NCBI GenBank assembly: GCA_030602265.1
Contig: JAUWAB010000008.1
Location: forward strand, 1 to 64,000
Direction: 5' to 3'
Origin: Prolixibacteraceae bacterium
GTDB lineage: Bacteria; Bacteroidota; Bacteroidia; Bacteroidales; Prolixibacteraceae
DNA: 64,000 bases
Shown: in pieces, positions 42,280 through 50,670 of the stretch
How the letters are laid out: every line of letters begins with the position of its first letter
Position numbering within the stretch: the stretch's first letter is position 1
Position numbers and translations under genes: made by a program
Notes under the pieces: generated by a model
What the model was told of the DNA's origin: nothing
Seen by the model: the letters and a program-made list of their open reading frames with translations, nothing else
Database searches by the model: none

Positions 42280-44226
42280 TTGAATTTTATGAGATACTTA
42301 TCCATACTGATTACGACCATGGCGCTGGTAACCGGTTTTTACCTTCACTCCATGGCAGATGTAACTCTTCCCCGGATTTTCAGTTCAAACATGGTCCTGC
42401 AACAGGGCACAGAAATTCCTGTATGGGGCTGGGCCAGTCCGGGTGAACGGGTAACCGTTACCCTGGGCAAAGCAACGGTTACCGGACGTACCGGACGTGA
42501 CGGTAAATGGAGGGTAAAGCTTCCGGTGTTTGGTTATGGCGGCCCATATACCATGACTATTTCCGGACGGAATAAAATTACATACGAAAACGTCATGATC
42601 GGTGAAGTCTGGATTGCCTCCGGACAGTCGAACATGGAATGGCCCCTTTCCCAGAGCAATAATGCCCTGGAGGAGATTGCAGGGGCCAGTTTTCCCGACA
42701 TCAGGCTTTTCCAGGTCCCCCGCACGGTTTCCCAACTTCCTCAGGAGGACATTTCGTCAGGAGAATGGAAAGCCTGCACTCCTGAAACGGCCGCAGGATT
42801 TTCTGCAGTGGCCTATTTCTTCGGAAGGGACCTTCATAAGAAACTGAATGTTCCGGTAGGACTTATCCAATCCGCATGGGGAGGCACCGTCGCCGAAACC
42901 TGGATCAGTCCGGAAACCATCGAAAATGATCCTGACTTTTCGGAACCACTGAAGAAACTTCGCAGCATGGATATGGATGCCTACGAACAGGAACAGCTTG
43001 ACAGGCTTAAGCAAATGTTCGGAGGTGAAATACCCGGGGAAGACCGTGGATTTAAAAACGGAGAACCGGTATGGAGTGCCATAGACCTGGAAGATGGCGA
43101 CTGGAAATCGCTGGTGGTTCCCAAATACTGGGAAGAACAGGGGTATGCGCAGATCGACGGTATCGGCTGGTACCGTAAGGAAATCCTGCTCACCGAAGAG
43201 CAGAGCAACAGTAATGTTACCATCCATTTAGGGAAGGTTGATGACTCAGACATCACCTGGATCAACGGGATTGAAATCGGCAAAACTGAAGGATTATACG
43301 ACAAGGACAGAATATACACCGTTGAAGCCAAACATCTCAGGCCCGGAAAGAATATGCTGGTGGTCAGGGTAAACGACACCGGCGGTAACGGTGGAATCTG
43401 GGGCGACCCGAAAGATCAGTTTCTGGCGATCGGAAGTGAAAAGGTCGACATTTCAGGCGACTGGAAATTCAGGATTTCCAAGGCGACGGTATCCTCGGTG
43501 AATATTGGCCCCAACTCCTATCCCACCCTGCTTTACAACAGCATGATCAGCCCCCTGGTGCCCTACGCCATCAAAGGGGCCATCTGGTATCAGGGAGAAT
43601 CCAATGCCGGAAGGGCGAAACAATATCAGCGGATATTTCCGGCCCTGATCACGGACTGGCGGGAACACTGGAACCAGGGGGATTTTCCGTTTCTGTTTGT
43701 ATCTCTTGCCAACTATATGCAAGCGAAAGAAATTCCGGGAGAAAGCGGCTGGGCCGAACTCCGGGAGGCACAAACCATGACCCTCTCACTGCCCAATACC
43801 GGTATGGCACTGGCCATCGATATCGGTGAAGCCAATGATATTCACCCGAGGAACAAGCAGGATGTCGGACTTCGGCTTTCCCTGAATGCCCTGAAAATTG
43901 CCTATGGGCAGGAGGTCGTTCACTCGGGACCAATGTACCAATCCGTTGATTTCAGGAATGGCAGGGCTGTGGTTACATTTGACCATACAGGCAACGGTCT
44001 GGAGGCCAGAGACCGGTACGGCTATGTCAAAGGGTTCACCCTGGCAGGCAACGACGGCAGGTTTTACTGGGCCAAAGCCATGATCATCAATGAGAAACAG
44101 GTGGAAGTATGGAGTGACCAGGTACCTCAGCCTGCTGCAGTCAGATATGGATGGGCAGACAATCCGGATGACGTGAACCTCTATAACCGCGAGGGATTGC
44201 CGGCCAATCCGTTCAGGTCAAAATAG
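42280..44226 (+). CDS. sialate O-acetylesterase
   Basis: 648 residues with a signal peptide. The SGNH esterase signature IASGQSNMEWPL holds the catalytic Ser, and DIHPRNKQDVGLRLS holds the Asp/His pair. A beta-sandwich (about residues 265-395, WYRKEILLTEEQ, VRVNDTGGNGG) is inserted in the usual place for this family. It removes O-acetyl groups from sialic acids or other acetylated glycans in the periplasm. No sialidase or transport genes lie nearby. Confidence 0.92.
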   Translation: MNFMRYLSILITTMALVTGFYLHSMADVTLPRIFSSNMVLQQGTEIPVWGWASPGERVTVTLGKATVTGRTGRDGKWRVKLPVFGYGGPYTMTISGRNKITYENVMIGEVWIASGQSNMEWPLSQSNNALEEIAGASFPDIRLFQVPRTVSQLPQEDISSGEWKACTPETAAGFSAVAYFFGRDLHKKLNVPVGLIQSAWGGTVAETWISPETIENDPDFSEPLKKLRSMDMDAYEQEQLDRLKQMFGGEIPGEDRGFKNGEPVWSAIDLEDGDWKSLVVPKYWEEQGYAQIDGIGWYRKEILLTEEQSNSNVTIHLGKVDDSDITWINGIEIGKTEGLYDKDRIYTVEAKHLRPGKNMLVVRVNDTGGNGGIWGDPKDQFLAIGSEKVDISGDWKFRISKATVSSVNIGPNSYPTLLYNSMISPLVPYAIKGAIWYQGESNAGRAKQYQRIFPALITDWREHWNQGDFPFLFVSLANYMQAKEIPGESGWAELREAQTMTLSLPNTGMALAIDIGEANDIHPRNKQDVGLRLSLNALKIAYGQEVVHSGPMYQSVDFRNGRAVVTFDHTGNGLEARDRYGYVKGFTLAGNDGRFYWAKAMIINEKQVEVWSDQVPQPAAVRYGWADNPDDVNLYNREGLPANPFRSK

Positions 44227-44245
44227 GGAACCGGAGCAAACCGGT

Positions 44246-45451
44246 TTATTTCCATTCCAGCAGGCGCTGTTCGCCCGACAGCTCGCGAATGCCGGTAACA
44301 TCCTGGCTAACCTCAATGGTCCCCCGGTAATTACCCTGCTCATCACGCATGGCAAAGTAGCGGATGTGGATAAACCGGCCGCGCATCTGAATCCAGAACT
44401 CAGCCACTTCCCTTTCTCCCGAACGGAAAGCCTCCACAATTTCGTTCACGATATGAACGCTTGACGGGGGATGGCAATTCTGGACCGTACGGCCGATGAT
44501 GGCTTTTGACCGTGGAAAAATCCGGTGTTTGGCACCTGAGAAATACCTTACCTCATCATTTTCATCGATAAAGGTAATATCCACCGGCAGGTTTTCCATC
44601 ATCAAAACCATCTGGACGGGTGTCAGAAGGCCGGTACCCAGATCAATCACCCCTTCCTCAGCCAGGCCAGGGGCGCTGTTATTTTCTTTTTGAACCTGCG
44701 GAGGCTCCACATAGCACCAGCCGGTTTCAAAACTCTGCTGCATCATATCCTCCCAATCTTCTTGAGGAATATACCGGAGCGCCACGGGGAATACCACTTT
44801 TTCCTCCCGGAAAATAATGGGCAGCACCACAAAAAAGAGTTTGCCCATTTCTCGGCTCAGCTGTGTGGTGTCAGGTTCTTCGGAAGAGAGTATCTGCTCC
44901 AGCGATTTCATGCTTTTCCTGAAGTCATCGTGGAAGGACCACATCAGCTGGAGACAGCGGTATGCCGGGAAACGGTTTTCGATGTGCGGAAAAAGAATAT
45001 TCTCCTTTTTTATATAGTGCAGTTCGTACGATTTCAGTTGATTGACCAATCGTGTAATTGCGGCAAAAATTCCGGGGAGGTTTGTTTCTTCTGCTGACTG
45101 AACGGTTTTCAGAACCTCCTTTAGCTCCTGCATGATCTTTTCGGCATGACGGTTTTCTTCCATCAGCCAGTAGAGGAAGTGGCCCGATCCGGGGATATCC
45201 GGTTCGGAACTGTTCAGCGGTTTATAAAAAACGTTCATAATTTTCCCGACATTGGCCTTCACCTGATCAAACGGGATCTCACTGGTCAGCAGCCGGTCAA
45301 GGACAGCCATTGCTTCCTCTGCATCCACCTGGTCGATCCACTGTTGATACTGGTCATATAAGGCCCGGCCATTATCCCCTGCAATAAGGCGGGAACAGTA
45401 TTCATACAAATAGCCGGCATTTTCGGCATGATGGTTCAGAAACTCTGACAT
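44246..45451 (-). CDS. DUF438 / hemerythrin / PAS sensor protein
   Basis: 401 residues in three parts. An N-terminal DUF438 region (about 1-80) is followed by a hemerythrin-like HHE domain with the iron-ligand pattern (NRHAEKIMQEL, ELHYIKKENILFPHIE, WSFHDDFRKSM, FREEKVVFPVAL). A PAS domain (about residues 290-395) contains DITFIDENDEVRYFSG and ends GTIEVSQDVTGIREL. No kinase or output domain is visible. It probably senses oxygen, nitric oxide or iron, and is encoded next to tRNA-Ser. Confidence 0.9.
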   Translation of the reverse strand: MSEFLNHHAENAGYLYEYCSRLIAGDNGRALYDQYQQWIDQVDAEEAMAVLDRLLTSEIPFDQVKANVGKIMNVFYKPLNSSEPDIPGSGHFLYWLMEENRHAEKIMQELKEVLKTVQSAEETNLPGIFAAITRLVNQLKSYELHYIKKENILFPHIENRFPAYRCLQLMWSFHDDFRKSMKSLEQILSSEEPDTTQLSREMGKLFFVVLPIIFREEKVVFPVALRYIPQEDWEDMMQQSFETGWCYVEPPQVQKENNSAPGLAEEGVIDLGTGLLTPVQMVLMMENLPVDITFIDENDEVRYFSGAKHRIFPRSKAIIGRTVQNCHPPSSVHIVNEIVEAFRSGEREVAEFWIQMRGRFIHIRYFAMRDEQGNYRGTIEVSQDVTGIRELSGEQRLLEWK

Positions 45452-45501
45452 AAGCTGACATAAATTATATCCGGAGGATAAAAATAAGAAAAAAGAAGAA
45501 G

Positions 45502-45589
45502 CGGAGAGCGAGGGATTCGAACCCCCGGTACCTCATAGAAGTACAACAGATTTCGAGTCTGCCCCGTTCGACCACTCCGGCAGCTCTCC
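45502..45589 (-). tRNA. tRNA-Ser (CGA)
   Basis: An 88-nt class II tRNA with long variable arm. Acceptor arms GGAGAGC/GCTCTCC pair fully, the discriminator is G, the anticodon loop is CTCGAAA (anticodon CGA), and the T loop is TTCGAAT. CCA is not encoded. Confidence 0.96.
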
Positions 45590-45641
45590 ATATGGATGCC
45601 ACAAAAGTACAAAATTTTAAACATCCGGATATTTCAAATAC

Positions 45642-45650
45642 TATCTTTGC
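45642..45650 (+). promoter_or_regulatory. -7 promoter element of the lipoprotein gene
   Basis: TATCTTTGC matches TAnnTTTG and lies 30 bases before the chosen ATG at 45680. Confidence 0.6.
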
Positions 45651-45679
45651 CGGGTACGATAAAAAGAAACCATTTCAAC

Positions 45680-46249
45680 ATGAATCGGCATAAAATTTCC
45701 GGATACGCTCAAAAAACCGTACAGTCCATAGCTTTGCTAATCATGGCTTTGTCCTGCACAACTCCCAGGTACATTCATGATGAGGCCAGCCTTATTCAAC
45801 ACAAAAAACTCCTGAAGCAAAGGCAGGGAAACGTGGCCATGAATGCCGTCATCACGACCGGATCGGTAATCCTTTCAGCCATAACCGGCGGCAGCAATGT
45901 CTACACCCCATCGGGCAGGGAACTCAAAAAAATCACTTTTCAGAATGTCAGTCCCGACACGTTATTTGTAAATTTGCTCACCGACTTCATCACCAGGGAC
46001 AACATTTACTGCGACATTATGGATATACGGATTCCGCCGGAAAAGAAATGCAGGCTGTTATTGCCGAACGGAATCCGGTATAATGTATATTTCAGCAATA
46101 CCCCTGAGCCGGAGGATGATGAAATGATTGAAGTGCAGACTGCCGGCAAGCGACGGATCATTCTATACCCGGGAATGACCGTCCCGGGAGATACAACAGG
46201 TCAAATATCACCTGCCGGGAACCTATCCAAAACCGTTAATAACTTCTGA
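45680..46249 (+). CDS. lipoprotein of unknown function
   Basis: 189 residues from ATG 45680, which gives a lipoprotein signal (IALLIMALSC). A short helical and glycine-rich stretch (GNVAMNAVITTGSVILSAITGGSNVYTPSGRELKKI) precedes a beta-rich C-terminal part. No family was recognised. It lies directly upstream of the uracil/xanthine permease gene. Confidence 0.65.
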   Translation: MNRHKISGYAQKTVQSIALLIMALSCTTPRYIHDEASLIQHKKLLKQRQGNVAMNAVITTGSVILSAITGGSNVYTPSGRELKKITFQNVSPDTLFVNLLTDFITRDNIYCDIMDIRIPPEKKCRLLLPNGIRYNVYFSNTPEPEDDEMIEVQTAGKRRIILYPGMTVPGDTTGQISPAGNLSKTVNNF

Positions 46250-46323
46250 TAACTATTCCTTAGCGGTGCTTGTACAGAATATAAAACTATGTTTTCTTGC
46301 TTTCCCAAAAACACAATTTACGT

Positions 46324-47538
46324 ATGAAACTCAATCTGCTTAAAACCAAAGAAGAACTCACCTTTCGCAACACCATCCTGGGTATTCAGTTTTTGTTTGT
46401 CGCCTTTGGCGCAACGGTCCTGGTTCCCCTTCTGGTAGGAATTGATCCTGCAGTAGCGCTCTTTACGGCCGGCGTAGGCACCCTGATTTTCCATCTCATC
46501 ACTAAGGGCATTGTCCCTGTTTTCCTGGGCAGCAGCTTTGCCTTTATTGCCCCCATTATCAAATCCACTGAACTGTATGGTTTGCCGGGAACATTCGGCG
46601 GGATCATTGCGGTGGGTCTGGTATACGGGATCATGTCGGCGCTGGTCAAAGCCTACGGGATAAGGTTCATCGAAAAACTGTTTCCCAAAGTGGTTATCGG
46701 GCCGGTAATTATGATTATCGGGTTATCCCTGGCCTCAGCCGGAGTTGACATGGCCAAGACCAACTGGCTCCTGGCGGTTATCAGTCTGGTTGCGGCAATA
46801 ACCACCGTTATTGCCGGAAGGGGAATGATCAAACTGATTCCCATTTTTGTAGGGATTATTGTCGGATATGTGGCTGGAATCCTGTTAGGCAAGGTCGACT
46901 TCGCAGCGGTTTCGGATGCCAACTGGTTTACATTGCCAGCCTTCGGTCGACCCGAATTCAACTGGGGGGCCATTTTGTTCATGCTTCCGGTGGCTGTAGC
47001 ACCATTAATTGAACATATTGGCGACATGTACGCCATCAGCGGAGTAGCCGAGAAAAACTTCATCGAAAAACCGGGATTAAACCGCACCATGTTGGGAGAT
47101 GGTATTGCCACTTCACTGGCCGGAGCATTAGGTGGTGTTCCCAATACTACTTATTCCGAAGTAACCGGAGCGATCTCCCTGACCAAGGTTTCCAATCCGT
47201 TTATACTCCGGATTGCGGCCATTACAGCCATTGTGTTTTCTCTTGTAGGGAAAATTTCAGGATTTCTGAAAACCATTCCACAGGCCGTGCTGGGCGGGAT
47301 TATGCTCCTCCTATTCGGGATGATTGCCTCCATCGGGATCAAAACCCTGATTGACAGTCGTACCAATCTGAGTGAAACCAGAAACCAGGTAATTGTGGCC
47401 GTCATCCTTACCGTGGGTATTGGAGGTGCGGTTATATCCTACGGAAATTTCAGCCTGAGCGGCATCGGACTGGCGTCTATTGTAGGGGTACTGCTGAACC
47501 TGTTGCTTCCCGGAGGAGAGAAAATCCGGAAAAAATAA
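46324..47538 (+). CDS. uraA: uracil/xanthine permease (NCS2 family)
   Basis: 404 residues from ATG 46324. About 12 to 14 membrane segments and the NCS2 motifs are visible: FLGSSFAFIAPI, PLIEHIGDMYAISGVAEKNF (substrate Glu) and LGGVPNTTYSEVTGAI. It imports uracil or a related nucleobase with protons. The substrate is assigned only at family level. Confidence 0.88.
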   Translation: MKLNLLKTKEELTFRNTILGIQFLFVAFGATVLVPLLVGIDPAVALFTAGVGTLIFHLITKGIVPVFLGSSFAFIAPIIKSTELYGLPGTFGGIIAVGLVYGIMSALVKAYGIRFIEKLFPKVVIGPVIMIIGLSLASAGVDMAKTNWLLAVISLVAAITTVIAGRGMIKLIPIFVGIIVGYVAGILLGKVDFAAVSDANWFTLPAFGRPEFNWGAILFMLPVAVAPLIEHIGDMYAISGVAEKNFIEKPGLNRTMLGDGIATSLAGALGGVPNTTYSEVTGAISLTKVSNPFILRIAAITAIVFSLVGKISGFLKTIPQAVLGGIMLLLFGMIASIGIKTLIDSRTNLSETRNQVIVAVILTVGIGGAVISYGNFSLSGIGLASIVGVLLNLLLPGGEKIRKK

Positions 47539-47547
47539 CTTTGTATG

Positions 47548-47592
47548 AAAAAAAAAGCTCCGCAGATTTTTATCTGCGGAGCTTTTTTTTTC
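47548..47592. terminator. bidirectional terminator between uraA and the symporter gene
   Basis: A very strong hairpin: AAAAAAGCTCCGCAGAT pairs with ATCTGCGGAGCTTTTTT around a TTTT loop. A and T tracts flank it on both sides and serve both convergent genes. Confidence 0.95.
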
Positions 47593-48472
47593 AGGCGACC
47601 TTTTCGGCGCTCCTGAACCTGGTATTCATCCAGGCAATAATCAAACCTGCGGTCATGAACATAATCAGGCTATAGATGGCTGGAGAGATGGTCATAGTCG
47701 GATTACGCAGTAAGGTGGCGGCAATGGCAATCCCCAGGGTTCCGTTCTGGATACCCGATTCAATGGAGATGGTAATACTCTGGGAAGTCCTGAGTTTAAA
47801 CATCCTTGCCGTGATAAAACCGATCACCAGCATCACCACATTAAGTGCCAGGGCAACCGGTCCGGCCTGGGCAAAGAAATTCACCAGGTTCTCCTTGTCG
47901 TTCAGGATGGCTGCCGCTATGATTACCATCAGTAAAACACCCGACATTATTTTTACCGGTTTGTTCATTTTTGCTGAAAATGCCGGGAATTTCGCATGGA
48001 GGATCATACCGATGGTAACCGGCAGAAGGGTGATGACTACGACTTTCAGCATGGTATCAAAGATTGGCAGGGGGATATACTCACCATGCTGCAGGAAAAA
48101 CCGCATGGCAAAATTGACAATCAAAGGAATGGTAAAAACAACAATAAGGCTGGACAAGGCCGTCAGACTGATTGACAAGGCAGTGTCCCCCTTTGAAATA
48201 TGGCTGATCAGGTTGGAAGTTGGGCCACCCGGACAGGCAGCCAGGATCATGATGCCCACCGCCAGTTCCGGGGTTCTCATGGGCATCAGCATTAACAGTA
48301 AAAATCCGACCAGTGGGAGAATCACAATCTGGTTAATGACGCCTAACGCGGCAGCCTTCGGGTAGAGAGCCACCCGCCTGAAATCATCCGGAACCAGGGA
48401 CAGCCCCATGCCAAGCATGATTATACCCAGTGAAACCGGTAAAAGAATCTCCGTAATAAAATTTGTTTCCAT
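47591..48472 (-). CDS. bile acid:sodium symporter (BASS) family transporter
   Basis: 293 residues with about nine hydrophobic segments. The family blocks GLSLVPDDFRRV, LAACPGGPTSNLISHISKGDTALSISLTALSS and TISIESGIQNGTLGIAIAATLL contain the sodium- and substrate-site residues of the BASS fold. Substrate is unknown; it may be an organic anion. A TACATTTG-type -7 element lies at 48518-48525 on the minus strand. It is a different branch from the SLC10A7-like gene at 18196. Confidence 0.88.
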   Translation of the reverse strand: METNFITEILLPVSLGIIMLGMGLSLVPDDFRRVALYPKAAALGVINQIVILPLVGFLLLMLMPMRTPELAVGIMILAACPGGPTSNLISHISKGDTALSISLTALSSLIVVFTIPLIVNFAMRFFLQHGEYIPLPIFDTMLKVVVITLLPVTIGMILHAKFPAFSAKMNKPVKIMSGVLLMVIIAAAILNDKENLVNFFAQAGPVALALNVVMLVIGFITARMFKLRTSQSITISIESGIQNGTLGIAIAATLLRNPTMTISPAIYSLIMFMTAGLIIAWMNTRFRSAEKVA

Positions 48473-48798
48473 CCTGTTTGTTATTTAATTTTTACAAATT
48501 CAAAATACTCCCGGAAACAAATGTAACCATTTACGGAAATTAGCCTTAATTCCAAGAAGTGAATTTAGAACCGGCCATTTTCATATCTTATTATTCCAAT
48601 AAAATACACTTATTAATATAATATTATACCCACTCCAAAAGTCAGTTAAAACAAGTGATTGAACCAGTTACAAGTTTTTATTGCACAGAAGATCCCTCGT
48701 ACTTAAATCATTCAAAAAAAACATTAAAAAATTCAATTAAAACTAACAGGCATTATTGACTTTTCACTTTTTTTTAATTCTACCGGAAGATTCACTCT
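48473..48798. other. AT-rich gene-free stretch
   Basis: Intergenic DNA between the sulfatase end and the symporter start. It carries the symporter promoter near 48518-48525; nothing else was recognised. Confidence 0.55.
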
Positions 48799-50214
48799 CT
48801 ATTCGCCTGAAGGTCTCCTGAATCTTTCGGGATGGAGGGCATTATACTCCTTGTCTTCCATCAATCCAAGAAAAGCTGGTCCAACAAGTCCGGATTCCCA
48901 CTTCTGAAAAGCCTTAAACAACTTATTCGTCCTTGCATTACTTTGGTTACTTAAATCGTTTTGTTCTGAAACATCTCTGTCCAGATCAAAAAACATCCGT
49001 GTTGACCCTTTTCTGATGACCAACTTCTCATATCCAGTTCTCAATGCATAATCCTTTGCATCAAATTTCCTCCAAAACAAATAGTCATGCGGTTGTCCTT
49101 TTTTTGCACCGGTTAAATAAGGGAGCAGGTTCACACCATCCAACCTGTTTTTCGTGTTCACCGGCTTTTGAGATTGGGCGATAGCTGTCGCAAAAATATC
49201 AAGTGAAATAACCGGATGATGAAAAATCATTCCGGCAGGAATTTTGGCAGGCCAGCACATGGCAAAAGGAACCCTTATCCCACCTTCAAACAAATCACTT
49301 TTTCCACCCCTGAGTATCCCGTTATCAGAAGCATTTGCCTGTTCAGGGCCACCATTATCTGAGAGAAATATTACCAGGGTATTCTCTGACAAGCCAAGCT
49401 CCTCCAGCTTGTCCAGCACCATTCCTACGCCATCATCCACGGAACTCACCATGGCCGCGTAGGTTTTTCGTTTCCCCTCTTCCATATGGCCAAACCGGGA
49501 CAGATATTTTTCGGTTGCCTGTAAGGGCTCATGTGGTGCATTGTAAGCCAGATAAATAAAGAAAGGCTCATTTTTATATTTTTCAATGTATGAAACGGCC
49601 TCGCGCGACAGGGCATCAGTCAGGTATTCCTTTTCCTCCACGCGCTCATGGTTCCTGAGCAACCTGGTTTTGTAACTGTCATACTCTGACTTTGCTTCGT
49701 AGTGATCGTTCAGTACCCAGAGTTCCGGAAAGTAGTGATGACCTCCCCCCAAAAATCCGAAAAAATCATCAAACCCCCTGTTTACGGGGTGCAAAGATTC
49801 ATGTGCACCGAGGTGCCATTTGCCAAGGGCTGCCGATTTATATCCGGCTTGTTTCAACGCATCAGCAATTGTCTCTTCACTTAGCGGAAGCCCCATACCA
49901 GCATCGTTAGGTGCGAACAACGGATTTCGGCTAAATCCAAAACGATCCTGATAGCGCCCCGTAATCAGTCCGGCCCGACTTGGACCACAAACGCAATAGC
50001 TTACATAACCGTTCGAAAAAATTACACCCTGCTCAGCAATCCGGTCAATGTGCGGCGTCGGAATATCCTTACACCCATTAAAACCAACATCGGCATAACC
50101 CAAATCATCAGCCAGTATAAGGATTATGTTGGGAGAGACAGGACTTTGCCCATGAATACTGTGTGCAAATAGCACATAAACCGAGGTTGTTGAAATAATT
50201 TTTCCCAGTTTCAT
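48799..50214 (-). CDS. sulfatase (arylsulfatase type)
   Basis: 471 residues with a signal peptide. Metal-binding LADDLGYADVGFNG and the activation motif CGPSRAGLITGR are present; C76 should be converted to formylglycine by an anaerobic maturase encoded elsewhere. FLSDNGG and the GKWHLG segment complete the family pattern. It hydrolyses sulfate esters, probably on a polysaccharide, in the periplasm. There are no SusC/D or glycoside hydrolase genes nearby. Confidence 0.93.
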   Translation of the reverse strand: MKLGKIISTTSVYVLFAHSIHGQSPVSPNIILILADDLGYADVGFNGCKDIPTPHIDRIAEQGVIFSNGYVSYCVCGPSRAGLITGRYQDRFGFSRNPLFAPNDAGMGLPLSEETIADALKQAGYKSAALGKWHLGAHESLHPVNRGFDDFFGFLGGGHHYFPELWVLNDHYEAKSEYDSYKTRLLRNHERVEEKEYLTDALSREAVSYIEKYKNEPFFIYLAYNAPHEPLQATEKYLSRFGHMEEGKRKTYAAMVSSVDDGVGMVLDKLEELGLSENTLVIFLSDNGGPEQANASDNGILRGGKSDLFEGGIRVPFAMCWPAKIPAGMIFHHPVISLDIFATAIAQSQKPVNTKNRLDGVNLLPYLTGAKKGQPHDYLFWRKFDAKDYALRTGYEKLVIRKGSTRMFFDLDRDVSEQNDLSNQSNARTNKLFKAFQKWESGLVGPAFLGLMEDKEYNALHPERFRRPSGE

Positions 50215-50587
50215 ATGTTAAATTTAATTTGTTTCAATACAGGTTGATCTTTTAATGGCACCCATCCAAAATCTTTTGAATCACGCCGATAAACCGAGGC
50301 AAACAGGCTATTCCAAGACATAGAGCAGATGAGGCAAATTGAATGGTCAATCAAAAACACTATACGGAAAAAGTAAGCCATTATAACGAAAATCAATACC
50401 CGTGATGTAAATAGTCGCACCTTAGCCTGGCGGCGATCTAAAGATAAGCAATTAACATCACTCTTTCCTATATAATTTATTAGCTTTATTCAGTTTGGGT
50501 GGAATACTCAATAGTAGTTATGAGTATCATATGGGCTATCCTGAATATGCTTGATGAAGCTATTCCGGATAGAGTAAAATTGTTTTG
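50215..50587. other. gene-free stretch upstream of the sulfatase
   Basis: A 69-codon frame (50211-50420, minus, GTG start) abuts the sulfatase with an ATGA overlap and begins with a hydrophobic segment. Its C-terminal half has no coding look, so it is not annotated. Nothing else was recognised. Confidence 0.5.
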
Positions 50588-50655
50588 AAAAAAAAGCAGG
50601 TGTGACTTATCCTTTAATTGCCTGTACAAACAGACAGTGATGAAGTCACACCTGC
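50588..50655 (-). terminator. terminator of transketolase with structured 34-base loop
   Basis: A perfect 13-bp stem, GCAGGTGTGACTT (50596-50608) with AAGTCACACCTGC (50643-50655), followed on the minus strand by eight Ts. The loop itself can pair (CCTGT with ACAG). Confidence 0.85.
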
Positions 50656-50670
50656 AAAAATCAGACAGGA

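Noticed and set aside
18196-48472. The two bile acid:sodium symporter-family genes as a recent duplication
   Set aside because: They belong to different branches with unlike motifs and lie 28 kb apart.
50211-50420. 69-codon GTG-started frame ending in an ATGA overlap with the sulfatase gene
   Set aside because: The arrangement resembles coupling and the N terminus is hydrophobic, but the start is weak and the C-terminal half has no coding look; kept only as a note.
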